This document shows positions 26,036 through 35,550 of a DNA stretch of 64,000 nucleotides, piece after piece. The stretch spans positions 350,421 through 414,420 of the forward strand of contig JAMPFV010000001.1 of NCBI GenBank assembly GCA_023664265.1, given 5' to 3'. The translations under genes and the position numbers were made by a program. The notes below the pieces were generated by a model. It saw nothing but the letters and a program-made list of their open reading frames with translations. It had not been told where the DNA came from and ran no database searches. Positions within the stretch are counted from its first letter, which is position 1, and every line of letters starts with the position of its first letter. The DNA comes from Roseburia sp. (GTDB lineage Bacteria; Bacillota; Clostridia; Lachnospirales; Lachnospiraceae).

Positions 26036-27829
26036 ATGTATTATCCGGAGGAGCTTATAGAGGAGGTCCGTCAGAGGAACGATATTGTTGATGTAATCTC
26101 GGGCTATGTCGGACTTCAGAAGAAGGGAAGCAACTATATGTGCTGCTGCCCCTTTCACGGGGAGAAAACACCCTCCTTCTCGGTGAACCGCTCAAGGCAG
26201 ATATACAAATGCTTTGGCTGCGGGGAGGGCGGGAATGTTATTACGTTTGTAATGAAATATGAGAACTGCACCTTTCCGGAGGCGCTGAAAATCCTTGCCG
26301 ACAAGGCGGGGGTGGCGCTTCCGCAGGCGGAATACTCGGAGGAGGCGAAGCGCCGCGAGAGCAGGCGGCAGCGCCTTCTGGCGGTAAACAAGGAGGCGGC
26401 CACATTTTATTATTATCAACTGCGCACGGAGCGGGGCGCGAAGGCGCAGCAATATCTGGACAAGCGTCGTCTCTCGGAGGAGACGAAGAAGCGCTTCGGG
26501 CTGGGATACGCGCCCGCAAGGGGCGAGGAGCTGTTGGCGTATCTGCACAAGAAGGGCTTTGGCGACGATCTGATCAGGGACGCGGGGCTTGCGAAGGTGG
26601 ACGAGCGGCGCGGGACGACGACGCAGTTCTGGAATCGGGTCATGTATCCGATACAGGACATCAACCATCGCGTTATCGGCTTTGGCGGCCGCATTATGGG
26701 CGATTTGGACAGCGGGCCCAAGTACCTCAATTCTCCGGAGACGGAGATTTTCGACAAGAGCAGGAACCTCTACGGGATGAACTATGCGCGCGCCTCGCGT
26801 GCGGGGAATATCATCCTGTGCGAGGGCTATATGGACGTCATCAGTATGCATCAGGCGGGCTTTACGCAGGCGGTGGCCTCGCTCGGCACGGCGTTTACCC
26901 CGGGGCAGGCGGGCCTGATCAGGAAGTACACCAAGGATGTGCTGCTGGCGTATGACAGCGACGGCGCGGGCGTCAAGGCGGCGCTGCGGGCCGTGCGGAT
27001 TCTGCGGGACGCGGGGATGTCGGGGAAAATCATCAACATGACGCCGTACAAGGACCCCGACGAATTTATCAAGAACCTCGGGCAGGAGGCGTTTCAGGAG
27101 CGGATTGACAACGCGGAAAATTCCTTCCTGTTTGAGATCAGAATGCTCGAGCGCGATTTTAACATGGATGATCCGGAGGAAAAGACCAACTTCCATAATC
27201 AGATCGCAAGGCGGCTGTGCGAGTTTGGCGAGGATGTGGAGCGGGAGAACTACATTGAGGCCATTGCGGAGAAATATCACATCGGCTTTGAGAACCTGCG
27301 GAAGCTGGTGGTGAATATGGCGGCCAGGACGGGCGGCTACGCGGTTCCCCTGGAGCGGCCCCGAAGCGGCATTCAGAGCAGGAGCAGGAATACGCCGGAG
27401 GAGAACGCGAAGAAAATGCAGCGGCTTTTGCTGACATGGCTGACGGAGGACCCGCAGCTCTATTTCAAGATCAAGGACTATATTTCTCCGGAGGATTTTA
27501 CCTTCGAGCTGTATGGCAGGGTTGCGGAGCGGATGTTTGACGATATTGAGAAGAATCGGTTCAATCCCGCGGGAATCATCAATCTGTTCGAGGACGAGAA
27601 GGAGCAGAGCGAGGCGGCGTCGCTGTTTACGACGAAGCTGCCGGAGCTTGAGACACAGACGGACAGAGAGAAGGAAAAGTCGTTTCGGGATATTCTCGTG
27701 GCCGTCAAGAAAAACAGCCATGATTACTATTCTGCGCGCTCCGGCGTGGACATTACGGCGCTCAGCAAGGTGGTCGAGGGCAAAAAGGCGTTGGAAGAAC
27801 TTGGAAAAATGCATATTTCTTTCAATTAA
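26036..27829 (+). CDS. dnaG: DNA primase DnaG
   Basis: A 597-residue primase that lays RNA primers at the replication fork. The N-terminal CHC2 zinc finger is visible ([12 protein letters not shown] and [10 protein letters not shown]), followed by the RNA polymerase core with the TOPRIM signature [15 protein letters not shown] and the metal motif LAYDSDGAG, then a C-terminal DnaB helicase-binding region. Length is normal. It lies between dgt and rpoD, as in the macromolecular synthesis operon. The long open frames on the other strand and in other frames here are codon-bias shadows. Confidence 0.96.
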   Translation: MYYPEELIEEVRQRNDIVDVISGYVGLQKKGSNYMCCCPFHGEKTPSFSVNRSRQIYKCFGCGEGGNVITFVMKYENCTFPEALKILADKAGVALPQAEYSEEAKRRESRRQRLLAVNKEAATFYYYQLRTERGAKAQQYLDKRRLSEETKKRFGLGYAPARGEELLAYLHKKGFGDDLIRDAGLAKVDERRGTTTQFWNRVMYPIQDINHRVIGFGGRIMGDLDSGPKYLNSPETEIFDKSRNLYGMNYARASRAGNIILCEGYMDVISMHQAGFTQAVASLGTAFTPGQAGLIRKYTKDVLLAYDSDGAGVKAALRAVRILRDAGMSGKIINMTPYKDPDEFIKNLGQEAFQERIDNAENSFLFEIRMLERDFNMDDPEEKTNFHNQIARRLCEFGEDVERENYIEAIAEKYHIGFENLRKLVVNMAARTGGYAVPLERPRSGIQSRSRNTPEENAKKMQRLLLTWLTEDPQLYFKIKDYISPEDFTFELYGRVAERMFDDIEKNRFNPAGIINLFEDEKEQSEAASLFTTKLPELETQTDREKEKSFRDILVAVKKNSHDYYSARSGVDITALSKVVEGKKALEELGKMHISFN

Positions 27830-27863
27830 GGATAAAAATATATGGTATGGAGGATGGACCGGA

Positions 27864-28979
27864 ATGGACGAAAACACACAAGCAAAATTTGACGCGAAAT
27901 TAAAAGAGCTTCTGGCGTTGGCAAAGAAAAAGAAGAACGTGTTGGAATATCAGGAAATCAGCGACTTTTTCAAGGATCTTCCGCTCGAGGAGGATCAGTT
28001 CGAGCGGATTCTCGAGACCTTGGAGCAAAGCGGGGTGGACGTGCTTAGGATTACGGAGGACGACGACGATCTGCCCGATGAGGATCTGCTCCTGAGCGAC
28101 GAGGAAGAGGTCGATATGGAGAACCTTGACCTTTCGGTGCCCGACGGCGTCGGGATTGAGGACCCCGTCAGGATGTACCTGAAGGAAATCGGCAAGGTTC
28201 CTTTGCTGAGCGCGGACGAGGAGATTGAGCTTGCAAAGAAAATGGAGCTTGGTGACGAGGAGGCGAAAAAGCGTCTGGCGGAGGCGAATCTGCGTCTGGT
28301 GGTGAGCATCGCCAAGCGGTATGTGGGCAGGGGAATGCTGTTTCTGGATTTGATTCAGGAGGGCAACCTCGGTCTGATCAAGGCGGTTGAGAAGTTTGAC
28401 TACCGAAAGGGGTACAAGTTCTCAACCTATGCGACGTGGTGGATTCGTCAGGCGATAACAAGGGCGATTGCGGACCAAGCCAGAACCATTCGGATTCCCG
28501 TCCATATGGTCGAGACCATCAACAAGCTGATCCGCGTGAGCAGACAGCTCCTGCAGGAGCTGGGGCGCGAGCCGTCTCCGGAGGAGATTGCGAAGGAGAT
28601 GAACATGCCGGAGGAGCGCGTGCGGGAAATCCTCAAGATTTCGCAGGAGCCGGTCTCCCTTGAAACGCCCATCGGCGAGGAGGAGGACAGCCATCTCGGG
28701 GATTTTATTCAGGACGACAATGTGCCGGTGCCGGCGGACGCGGCGGCGTTTACCCTGCTGAAGGAGCAGCTTGTCGAGGTGTTGGACACGCTTACCGACA
28801 GGGAACAGAAGGTGCTGCGGCTGCGCTTTGGGCTGGACGACGGCAGGGCGCGCACCTTGGAGGAGGTCGGCAAGGAGTTCAACGTTACCAGAGAGCGCAT
28901 CCGCCAGATTGAGGCGAAGGCGCTTAGGAAGCTGCGCCATCCCTCCAGAAGCCGCAAGCTGAAGGACTATCTGGATTAG
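27864..28979 (+). CDS. rpoD: Primary sigma factor RpoD (sigma-A)
   Basis: A 371-residue housekeeping sigma factor. Region 1.1 is short and acidic, region 1.2 has [21 protein letters not shown], region 2 contains [17 protein letters not shown] and the -10-binding [20 protein letters not shown], and region 4.2 has the [20 protein letters not shown] helix-turn-helix for the -35 box. The ATG at 27864 is taken because GGAGG lies upstream and the frame before it is inside dnaG. The many near-consensus TTGACA/TATAAT promoters in this window fit this factor. Confidence 0.97.
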   Translation: MDENTQAKFDAKLKELLALAKKKKNVLEYQEISDFFKDLPLEEDQFERILETLEQSGVDVLRITEDDDDLPDEDLLLSDEEEVDMENLDLSVPDGVGIEDPVRMYLKEIGKVPLLSADEEIELAKKMELGDEEAKKRLAEANLRLVVSIAKRYVGRGMLFLDLIQEGNLGLIKAVEKFDYRKGYKFSTYATWWIRQAITRAIADQARTIRIPVHMVETINKLIRVSRQLLQELGREPSPEEIAKEMNMPEERVREILKISQEPVSLETPIGEEEDSHLGDFIQDDNVPVPADAAAFTLLKEQLVEVLDTLTDREQKVLRLRFGLDDGRARTLEEVGKEFNVTRERIRQIEAKALRKLRHPSRSRKLKDYLD

Positions 28980-28997
28980 GCATAAAGGAGAAGGGCG

Positions 28998-29729
28998 ATG
29001 CTGTTATCGGACAGAATGCTGGCGGTTGTGGGGCTCGTGGAGCCCTGTGACAGGATGGCGGATATCGGGTGCGACCACGGGTATGTGGCGATGGAGCTGG
29101 TGCGGCGGAATGTCTGCGGACGAGTGATCGCCATGGACATCCATCGGGGGCCGCTGAGGCGGGCACAGGACAACCTCCGACAGTATGGGATGCAGGCCTC
29201 TGTCGAGACGCGGCTGTCAGACGGCATGGAGGCGCTTGCGGCGGGCGAGGCGGACGGCGCTATCTGCGCCGGCATGGGCGGACGGCTTATCCTTTCCATT
29301 CTCGAGCGCGGACGCGGGCTGATTGGGGACATGCGCCAGTTGATATTGCAGCCGCAGTCGGAAATCCGCGAGGTGCGGGCATGGCTGCGCGTCAACGGCT
29401 TTGTGACAGAGCAGGAGGATATGGTCTGCGAGGACGGCAAGTATTATCCGATGATGCGCGTGCGTCCGGGCGGGGCGGCGGAGGGCGCGAAGGAGACGGA
29501 TGCGGCTCAGGCTGTGCGGATGCGGGATACATATGGCCCATATTTGCTGGAAAATGCCCATCCCGTGCTCAAGCGCTACCTGTTGTGGGAAAGAGAAAAT
29601 TTTGAAAATATCAGAGGGAATCTGGCGTGCAGGGAGCAGATTACCGCAAGGCAGCAGGGCAGGATTGCGGAGCTGGACGGGAAGCTCGGCGATATTGCGT
29701 TTTGCCTGGAGCGCTATTTTGCGTTATGA
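28998..29729 (+). CDS. trmK: tRNA (adenine(22)-N1)-methyltransferase TrmK
   Basis: A 243-residue class I SAM methyltransferase of the COG2384 family that methylates N1 of A22 in tRNA. The family N-terminus LSDRMLAVVGLV is followed by the SAM loop ADIGCDHGYVAMEL, the AGMGGRLI motif and LQPQSEIREVRAWL. AAGGAG precedes the ATG. trmK between rpoD and the Nif3-like gene is the standard Firmicute order. A degenerate 11-bp repeat follows its stop codon. Confidence 0.92.
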   Translation: MLLSDRMLAVVGLVEPCDRMADIGCDHGYVAMELVRRNVCGRVIAMDIHRGPLRRAQDNLRQYGMQASVETRLSDGMEALAAGEADGAICAGMGGRLILSILERGRGLIGDMRQLILQPQSEIREVRAWLRVNGFVTEQEDMVCEDGKYYPMMRVRPGGAAEGAKETDAAQAVRMRDTYGPYLLENAHPVLKRYLLWERENFENIRGNLACREQITARQQGRIAELDGKLGDIAFCLERYFAL

Positions 29730-29735
29730 TTATAG

Positions 29736-29801
29736 TTATGCTATAGTTATGTTATGGTTCTGCTATGGTTTTGTTACGATTCTGTTGCGCTACGGTTGTG
29801 G
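29736..29801 (+). repeat. Degenerate 11-bp tandem repeat
   Basis: Six 11-bp units lie between trmK and the Nif3-like gene: TTATGCTATAG, TTATGTTATGG, TTCTGCTATGG, TTTTGTTACGA, TTCTGTTGCGC and TACGGTTGTGG. They drift progressively and probably extend back into the trmK stop region (TTATGATTATAG). Confidence 0.65.
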
Positions 29802-29831
29802 GAAATTGTGGCACGGGAATGGAGGACATAC

Positions 29832-30614
29832 ATGAGGTGCAGTGAGATTATCGAGAAGCTGGAGGCGCTTTCTCCCGTAATGTACGCGGAGGAGTGGGAC
29901 AATATCGGGCTGCTTGCGGGTCGTCGTGACAAGGAGGTGCGGACAGTCTGCATTGCCCTTGACGCCACGGACGAGGTGGTTGAGGAGGCTGTCGCGGTCA
30001 AGGCAGACATGCTGCTGACGCATCATCCGTTGATTTTCAGGAAGCTCGGGCGCATCGACACGGAGAATTTTATCGGCAGGCGGGTGTACCGCCTGATTCA
30101 CGAGGATATCAGCTACTATGCCATGCACACGAATTTTGATGTGATGGGGATGGCGGACGCGGCGGCGGATGAGCTGTCGCTGACGGACAGACAGGTATTG
30201 AGCGTGACCTTTGAGGATGATATTTCCAAGGAGGGCTGCGGGCGTGTCGGCAGACTTGCGCGCAGGATGAGCGTTTCCGACTGCGCCGAGCTGGTCAAGA
30301 AGCGGTTTCGGGTGCCGAGTGTGCGGGTTTTCGGGGAGCTTGGCGATATTGTGGAGGTCGCGGCGGTGATGCCCGGCTCCGGCGGGGACTATATAAAGGA
30401 CGCGCTCGCGGCGGGAGCCGAGGTGATGATCACGGGCGACGTCGGCCACCACGAGGGCATTGACGCAGTGGCGCAGGGCCTGACGGTCATCGATGCGGGA
30501 CATTACGGGATTGAGAAGCTGTTTATCCCGTACATGGAGGAATTTTTCAAGAGAGAGCTTCCCGAGGTGCACGTCTGCAAGGCGGAGATCCGAGAGTCGT
30601 TTACGGTGCTGTAA
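29832..30614 (+). CDS. Nif3-like dinuclear metal centre protein
   Basis: A 260-residue NIF3/YqfO-type protein. Members form hexamers with two metal ions per subunit; the biochemical role is still debated (GTP cyclohydrolase I type 2 has been proposed). Metal ligands are visible in LLTHHPLIFR near the N-terminus and in GDVGHHEGIDA and DAGHYGIEK near the C-terminus. It lacks the inserted PII-like domain of the longer YqfO form. The ATG at 29832 follows GGAGG by six bases; the upstream frame runs through the 11-bp repeat and is not expected to be translated. Confidence 0.92.
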   Translation: MRCSEIIEKLEALSPVMYAEEWDNIGLLAGRRDKEVRTVCIALDATDEVVEEAVAVKADMLLTHHPLIFRKLGRIDTENFIGRRVYRLIHEDISYYAMHTNFDVMGMADAAADELSLTDRQVLSVTFEDDISKEGCGRVGRLARRMSVSDCAELVKKRFRVPSVRVFGELGDIVEVAAVMPGSGGDYIKDALAAGAEVMITGDVGHHEGIDAVAQGLTVIDAGHYGIEKLFIPYMEEFFKRELPEVHVCKAEIRESFTVL

Positions 30615-30692
30615 GACGGCAGACAGGCGTCAGGGATGAGAAATAACGGAGATATCATAAGACAATACCAGGAGAGGGGGATTTCAGATACG

Positions 30693-32369
30693 ATGAACAA
30701 CGAGAAGAAGAACAGCTATCAGGTGACGGTCGGCGGCAAGACGCGGGAGTTCCCGAGCGGGATCACCTACGGGGAGATTGCGGGCGTCTATCAGAAGGAC
30801 TATCCGTACCAGATAGCGGTAGCGGTGCGCAACGGCAAGATACGGGAGCTGTTTAAGCGGGTGGATAAGGACTGCACGATCGAGTTTCTGACGCTTGCGG
30901 ACGCGACAGGACACAAGACCTACCTCCGCACCGCGACGATTATTTTGATGAAGGCGATTACCGAGGTGGTCGGGTCCGATAAGATTGACAAGATTAAGAT
31001 GGAGTTTGCCATCGGAAACGGCTTTTACTGCTCGAAGGCGGGGGACTTTGAGGTCACGGACGAGCTGGTGGCGCAGGTGAAGGCGAAGATGCGGGAGTAT
31101 GTCGATAAGGATTTGTGCATCATCAAGAAGGCGATGCCGCTCGACGAGGCGAACGCGCTGTTTCAAAAGCAGAAGATGACCGACAAGGTCAATTTATTCA
31201 AATACCGCAACAGCTCTACGGTGAATGTCTACAATCTGGACGGCTACTACGATTATTATTACGGCTATATGCTGCCGAGCACCGGCTATGTGCAGTATTT
31301 TGACTTGCAGAAATACGAGGACGGTTTCATGCTGATTCTGCCGTCCAAGGAGAACCCGACAAAGCTGGATGAATTTAAGCCCTCCCCGAAGCTGTTCAAC
31401 TCAATGCAGATGGCTTCCGACTGGGGCATTCGGCTCGGTGTGGACACGGTGAGCGATTTGAACGACCAGATAAAGGCGGGCGGCTTCAACGAGCTGGTGC
31501 TGGTGCAGGAGGCGCTTCAGGAGCGGCGCATCAGCGAGATTGCCTCGGACATTGTGTCGAGAGGCGGCGTCAAGTTTGTGATGATTGCGGGCCCCTCGTC
31601 CTCGGGCAAGACAACGTTCTCCCATCGGCTTTCCGTACAGCTTCGCACGCACGGGCTGGTGCCGCACCCGATTGCGGTGGACGACTATTTTGTGGACAGG
31701 GAGAAGACGCCGCGCCAGCCCAACGGGGACTATGATTTTGAGTGCCTCGAGGCGATTGACGTGGAGCTGTTCAACAGGGATATGTGCGCGCTGCTCGCAG
31801 GGGAGCGGGTGGAGCTGCCGACTTTTAATTTTGTCACGGGAAAGCGCGAGTACAAGGGAAACTTCAAGCAGTTGGGAGAGGGGGATATTCTGGTCATCGA
31901 GGGGATCCACGGCCTGAATGACAGAATGTCGCACGAGCTTCCGACCGAAAGTAAATATAAGATTTATATCAGCGCGCTGACGACGCTGAATATCGACGAG
32001 CATAACCGGATCTCCACGACGGACGGCAGGCTGCTGCGGCGTATGGTGCGCGATGCGCGGACGCGCGGCGCGAGTGCGAAGCGCACGATTCAGATGTGGC
32101 CCTCCGTGCGCAGGGGAGAGACGCAGAATATCTTCCCGTTCCAGGAGAGCGCGGACGCGATGTTCAACTCGGCGCTGATTTACGAGCTTGCGGTGCTCAA
32201 GCAGTACGCGGAGCCGCTGCTCTACAGCATAGAGCCGGGGGAGCCTGAATACTTCGAGGCGGTGCGTCTGTTGAAGTTCCTGAGCTATTTTCTCGGCGTG
32301 AGCACGGAGGCGCTCCCCTATAACTCCATTGTGCGGGAGTTCGTGGGGGGAAGCTGCTTTAAGGTGTAA
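30693..32369 (+). CDS. TGS-domain nucleoside (uridine-type) kinase
   Basis: A 558-residue fusion. The N-terminus has a TGS domain (YQVTVGGKTREFPSGITYGE) and a ThrRS second additional domain-like part, and the C-terminal half is a uridine/phosphoribulokinase-type kinase with the P-loop GPSSSGKTTFSHRL and the IHGLNDRMSHELP region. This fusion is common in Clostridia and annotated as nucleoside or uridine kinase; the physiological substrate is uncertain. Start: ATG 30693 gives a TGS domain at the expected offset, with AGAGGGGG about 12 bases upstream; ATG 30636 is an alternative adding 19 residues. Confidence 0.88.
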   Translation: MNNEKKNSYQVTVGGKTREFPSGITYGEIAGVYQKDYPYQIAVAVRNGKIRELFKRVDKDCTIEFLTLADATGHKTYLRTATIILMKAITEVVGSDKIDKIKMEFAIGNGFYCSKAGDFEVTDELVAQVKAKMREYVDKDLCIIKKAMPLDEANALFQKQKMTDKVNLFKYRNSSTVNVYNLDGYYDYYYGYMLPSTGYVQYFDLQKYEDGFMLILPSKENPTKLDEFKPSPKLFNSMQMASDWGIRLGVDTVSDLNDQIKAGGFNELVLVQEALQERRISEIASDIVSRGGVKFVMIAGPSSSGKTTFSHRLSVQLRTHGLVPHPIAVDDYFVDREKTPRQPNGDYDFECLEAIDVELFNRDMCALLAGERVELPTFNFVTGKREYKGNFKQLGEGDILVIEGIHGLNDRMSHELPTESKYKIYISALTTLNIDEHNRISTTDGRLLRRMVRDARTRGASAKRTIQMWPSVRRGETQNIFPFQESADAMFNSALIYELAVLKQYAEPLLYSIEPGEPEYFEAVRLLKFLSYFLGVSTEALPYNSIVREFVGGSCFKV

Positions 32370-32401
32370 AACCGATATACAGTCAACATATCTTGAAAAG
32401 G

Positions 32402-32793
32402 AAGGCAACTGTGGCAAATGATCGCGGCTTCGCCGCAAGGCGGAGGTGAGGAAAGTCCGGGCTTCACAGGGCAGGATGCCGGATAACGTCCGGTAGAGGC
32501 GACTCTAAGGCCAGTGCAACAGAAATATACCGCCGTCCGGCGCGCGGCTTGCCGCATACCGGACGGTAAGGGTGGAAGGGCGGTGTAAGAGACCACCGCC
32601 TCCGAGGTAACGAGGAGGGCACATGTAAACCCCATCCGAAGCAAGACCAAAACGGGAGCGAGAGGCCGGCCCGGCCGGCTCCCAGGTAGGTCGCTCGAGG
32701 CCATTGGCGACAATGGTCCTAGATAGATGATCATTCGTGTCGGCGGGAGACTGCCGGCACCGACATAACCCGGCTTATCGCTGCGGTTGCCTT
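32402..32793 (+). ncRNA. rnpB: RNase P RNA, bacterial class A
   Basis: The catalytic RNA of RNase P. Ends pair as AAGGCAAC (32402-32409) with GTTGCCTT (32786-32793). Conserved blocks are GAGGAAAGTCCGGGCTTC near the 5' end, AGTGCAACAGAAA, GGGTGGAAGGGCGGTGTAAG in the middle, and ACATAACCCGGCTTATCG near the 3' end. The P15-like GAGAGGCCGGCCCGGCC hairpin suggests the class A (ancestral) rather than the Bacillus class B form. About 390 nt. It occupies almost all of the gap between the nucleoside kinase and the next gene. Confidence 0.97.
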
Positions 32794-32852
32794 ACCTGAA
32801 TCAGAGGAATATCATGCGTTGCAGACAGTGATGTTTCGTTTCCTTAATAAAA

Positions 32853-32881
32853 TTGAAGACAGCCGTAAAAAAGGCTATAAT
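32853..32881 (+). promoter_or_regulatory. Promoter downstream of rnpB
   Basis: TTGAAG (32853-32858) and a consensus TATAAT (32876-32881) at 17 bp. The expected transcript start is about 32888, right at the ATG of 32889, which makes a start codon at 32880 or 32853 incompatible with this promoter. Confidence 0.55.
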
Positions 32882-33683
32882 GGCAGATATGAGAATAGTA
32901 TTGATGATTTTGGGTATCGGTATATTGCTGGGGCAGCGTCCGGAGCCGGCGGCGGTTTCCTGCATTTCAGGAGGACTGGAGCTGTTTGACGCGCAGGGGA
33001 TTGTCACGGATACCGCGTATCGGCTGGCGCGGCGCAGTGTGGTCATGGTAACAGCAGAGGACGCTTGCGGGAGCGGGGTGGTCTGGGAGCTGACAAAGGA
33101 GCGCATTGTCATTGCAGCGAGCAGGCATCTGCTGAGAAAGGGTGCGGCGGCTGTGGTCACGCTCGGCGCGGATGGGAATATGTCCGCGGGCGCAGACGGG
33201 AGTATATCCGTGCAGGCTGAGAGCCTGGGATATTCGCAGCAGTATGACGTGGGCTTTCTGTCGGTATCGACGGCCGAGGTGCCGGAGGCGCTTCTGCGGC
33301 ACCTGCGCGCGGTGAGGCCGATGCAGTATGACGTGGAGAGCGAGGCGGACAGGTCGGCGTTTGCCGCGGCGTATGTACAATGGGAAATTATACAGCTTGG
33401 CGTGGACACGGAGAGCGGCGGCATGGGCTTCTTTCAGGGGAGCATAACGGGTGTACAGTTTGTGCCGGTGTTCAATGCACAGATGCTGGAGACGGCGTGC
33501 TATGCGAAGGCGGGCATGTCCGGCGGCGGCGTTTTTGACAGATACGGGCGGTTCTGGGGGCTTATCGGCGGCGGCGAGGTGGCTGAGGACGCGGAGCGAA
33601 GAGAGGCGGACGTCACCTACAGTCTCCCGCCGCAGACAATCGAGCGTGAGTATGTACTGGTAATGGAAGCAAATGAGGAATAG
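32880..33683 (+). CDS. Trypsin-like protease-fold exported protein
   Basis: A 267-residue protein with an N-terminal hydrophobic segment (MRIVLMILGIGILLG) likely acting as signal or anchor, then a chymotrypsin-type fold. Possible catalytic triad: His in IVIAASRHLL, Asp in QYDVGFLSV and Ser in AGMSGGGVFD. The GSGVVW strand also fits. There is no PDZ domain, so it is not HtrA. The His context is SRH rather than the usual AAHC/TNxHV, and activity is not assured. Start is uncertain: ATG 32880 has AAAGG upstream but overlaps a TATAAT; ATG 32889 would be almost leaderless. Confidence 0.65.
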   Translation: MADMRIVLMILGIGILLGQRPEPAAVSCISGGLELFDAQGIVTDTAYRLARRSVVMVTAEDACGSGVVWELTKERIVIAASRHLLRKGAAAVVTLGADGNMSAGADGSISVQAESLGYSQQYDVGFLSVSTAEVPEALLRHLRAVRPMQYDVESEADRSAFAAAYVQWEIIQLGVDTESGGMGFFQGSITGVQFVPVFNAQMLETACYAKAGMSGGGVFDRYGRFWGLIGGGEVAEDAERREADVTYSLPPQTIEREYVLVMEANEE

Positions 33684-33721
33684 CGTTGCGCGGGAGATAT
33701 TGCGCAGAAATGAGGAATGAG

Positions 33722-34210
33722 ATGGTAAAGCCGGAGGGAATGGGACGGATATCAAAGGCGGACGCGTATCTGAACTGCGCGGAGAACTTCGCTTACAGAA
33801 GCACCTGCATCAAACGCAAATACGGCGCGGTGCTGGTAAAGGACGACGCGGTTATCTCCACGGGGTACAACGGCTCCCCGCGCGGCTTTGAGAACTGCAG
33901 CGATATTGGGAGGTGCCCGCGGATAGACAGAAATCTCCATCAGGGGGAGGGCTACGGCATCTGCCGCGCGGTGCACGCGGAGGCGAACGCGCTCCTAAAC
34001 TGTTCCAGAGAGCAGACCATCGGGGCGGATTTGTATCTGGCGGGAATCAACCCGAAGGATTTGTCCGTGCACAAGGCGAAGCCCTGCCCGCTGTGTGCGC
34101 GCATGATCATCCAGGCGGGCGTGCGGGATGTGTATCTGAGGACGGGGGAGGGCGCCGACAACTATGAGGTGATACCCGCAAAGGAGCTGAAGTGGTATAT
34201 TGAGGAGTAG
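33722..34210 (+). CDS. Deoxycytidylate (CMP/dCMP) deaminase family protein
   Basis: A 162-residue zinc-dependent deaminase of the ComEB/dCMP type. The zinc motifs are CRAVHAEANAL (HAE with the catalytic glutamate) and PCPLCARMIIQAG (PCxxC). The N-terminal YGAVLVKDDAVISTGYNGSPRG is the family substrate loop and a further Cys-rich stretch (FENCSDIGRCPR) matches dCMP deaminases with a second zinc. dCMP to dUMP supplies dTMP synthesis. The ATG at 33722 has GAGGA at a good distance; ATG 33710 and TTG 33686 are weaker. Confidence 0.88.
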   Translation: MVKPEGMGRISKADAYLNCAENFAYRSTCIKRKYGAVLVKDDAVISTGYNGSPRGFENCSDIGRCPRIDRNLHQGEGYGICRAVHAEANALLNCSREQTIGADLYLAGINPKDLSVHKAKPCPLCARMIIQAGVRDVYLRTGEGADNYEVIPAKELKWYIEE

Positions 34211-34262
34211 GGGAGTTTTATTGAATTTTAATATCTCACTTATGGAAAAATCTGGCGTTTTG

Positions 34263-34271
34263 TGCTATGAT
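34263..34271 (+). promoter_or_regulatory. Extended -10 promoter for the CobW gene
   Basis: TGCTATGAT is an extended -10 element 54 bp before the CobW start; the -35 region (TGGAAA at 34243-34248) is weak. No clear Zur operator palindrome is visible. Confidence 0.4.
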
Positions 34272-34324
34272 AAAAAATCAGAACGAAATCAATAACAGGT
34301 TTCAGGGATACAGGAGGTTGTGAA

Positions 34325-35533
34325 ATGACAAAGATAGATGTTTTTTCGGGTTTTTTGGGTGCCGGCAAAACGACACTGATTAAGAAGCTCTTGGAGGAGG
34401 CGCTGGATGCCTCCAAGGTAGTCTTGATCGAGAATGAATTTGGCGAGATTGGAATCGACGGCGGCTTTCTGAAGGAGGCGGGTGTTGAAATCAAGGAGAT
34501 GAATTCCGGCTGTATCTGCTGCTCGCTGGTCGGGGACTTCGGCAGCTCGCTTGCGGAGGTGCTTGAGAAGTACCATCCGGAGAGAATACTGATAGAGCCG
34601 TCGGGCGTCGGAAAGCTCTCCGATGTGATGAAGGCGGTACAGAATGTCGATACGGATGTCGAGGTCGCGCTGAACAGCGCGGTTGTCGTGGTGGACGCGA
34701 ATAAATGCAAGATGTATGCGAAGAACTTCGGCGAGTTCTTCCTGAACCAGATAGAGCATGCGGGGACGATTATCCTCAGCAGGACGGCGGGACTCAGCGA
34801 GAGCAAGCTGAACGCGGCGCTGGAGATTATCCGTGAGCACAACGACAAGGCGACTGTTATCACCACGCCGTGGGAGGAGCTCGATGGAAAGCAGATTTTG
34901 GAGACGATAGAGAACGCGAAGGACTTGGAAGCGGAGCTTATGGCGGAGGTCGCGGCGATGCATGACCATGATGAGCATCATCATCACGACCACGATGGAC
35001 ATGGTCACGACCATGACCACGAGGAGCATGGGCATGAAGAGCATGGGCATGAAGAGCACGAGCATCATCACGAGCATGAAGAGCATGGGCATGAAGAGCA
35101 CGAGCATCATCACGAGCATGAAGAGCATGGGCATGAAGAGCATGACCATCATCATCACGAGCACGGGGAGGACTGCACCTGCGGATGCCATGGTCATGAC
35201 CATGGTCATGAGCATCATCACGAGCATGACCATGATGGTCATCATCACCACCATGCGGACGAGGTATTTACGAGCTGGGGTTTAGAGACGCCTAAGACCT
35301 ATTCACAGGCGGAGATAGAGGATATTTTGAAGAAGCTGGAGGATGAGGAGGCCTATGGCGTGATTCTCCGCGCGAAGGGGATGGTTCCGGCAGGAGACGG
35401 CACATGGCTTAATTTCGACTATGTACCGGAGGAGAGTAACGTCCGCAAGGGCGCGCCGGAGGTCACCGGTAAAATCTGCGTGATCGGCTCCAAGCTTCAG
35501 GAGGAGAACCTGAAAGCGCTGTTCAAGGCGTAG
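34325..35533 (+). CDS. CobW-family (COG0523) GTPase with His-rich metal domain
   Basis: A 402-residue G3E GTPase, the group that inserts metals, often zinc, into client proteins. Domains: P-loop GFLGAGKTT (residues 8-16), metal-transfer motif GCICCSL near residue 62 (CxCC), switch region IEPSGVGKLSD, then at about residues 213-312 a domain where His, Glu and Asp dominate, with a Cys knot CTCGC in it, and a C-terminal CobW_C domain. The His domain is built from 14-residue repeats seen as perfect 42-bp DNA repeats. Strong metal buffering is likely. The following gene is a second CobW-type GTPase, 17 bp away. Confidence 0.92.
   Translation: MTKIDVFSGFLGAGKTTLIKKLLEEALDASKVVLIENEFGEIGIDGGFLKEAGVEIKEMNSGCICCSLVGDFGSSLAEVLEKYHPERILIEPSGVGKLSDVMKAVQNVDTDVEVALNSAVVVVDANKCKMYAKNFGEFFLNQIEHAGTIILSRTAGLSESKLNAALEIIREHNDKATVITTPWEELDGKQILETIENAKDLEAELMAEVAAMHDHDEHHHHDHDGHGHDHDHEEHGHEEHGHEEHEHHHEHEEHGHEEHEHHHEHEEHGHEEHDHHHHEHGEDCTCGCHGHDHGHEHHHEHDHDGHHHHHADEVFTSWGLETPKTYSQAEIEDILKKLEDEEAYGVILRAKGMVPAGDGTWLNFDYVPEESNVRKGAPEVTGKICVIGSKLQEENLKALFKA
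35036..35145 (+). repeat. 42-bp tandem repeat inside the CobW His domain
   Basis: Two adjacent 42-bp units (35036-35077, 35078-35119) are identical apart from none or very few changes, and a third partial copy follows from 35120. Each encodes EEHGHEEHEHHHEH. In-frame unit gain or loss would alter metal-binding capacity without shifting the frame. Confidence 0.8.
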
Positions 35534-35550
35534 GAAATGGAGAGAAAAGG

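Noticed and set aside
27513..27863. Upstream in-frame extension of rpoD inside dnaG
   Set aside because: The Arg-rich translation is out of frame with dnaG and unlike any sigma factor; the AGGA site and conserved start place rpoD at 27864.
26192..27877. 561-codon open frame on the minus strand opposite dnaG
   Set aside because: It is a codon-bias shadow of dnaG: no ribosome site, Arg/Leu/His-rich composition and no recognisable motif.
34289..35254. Met/Val-rich minus-strand frame opposite the CobW gene
   Set aside because: It is the complement of the His/Glu repeat region (GTG, ATG and CTC codons) and has no start signals.
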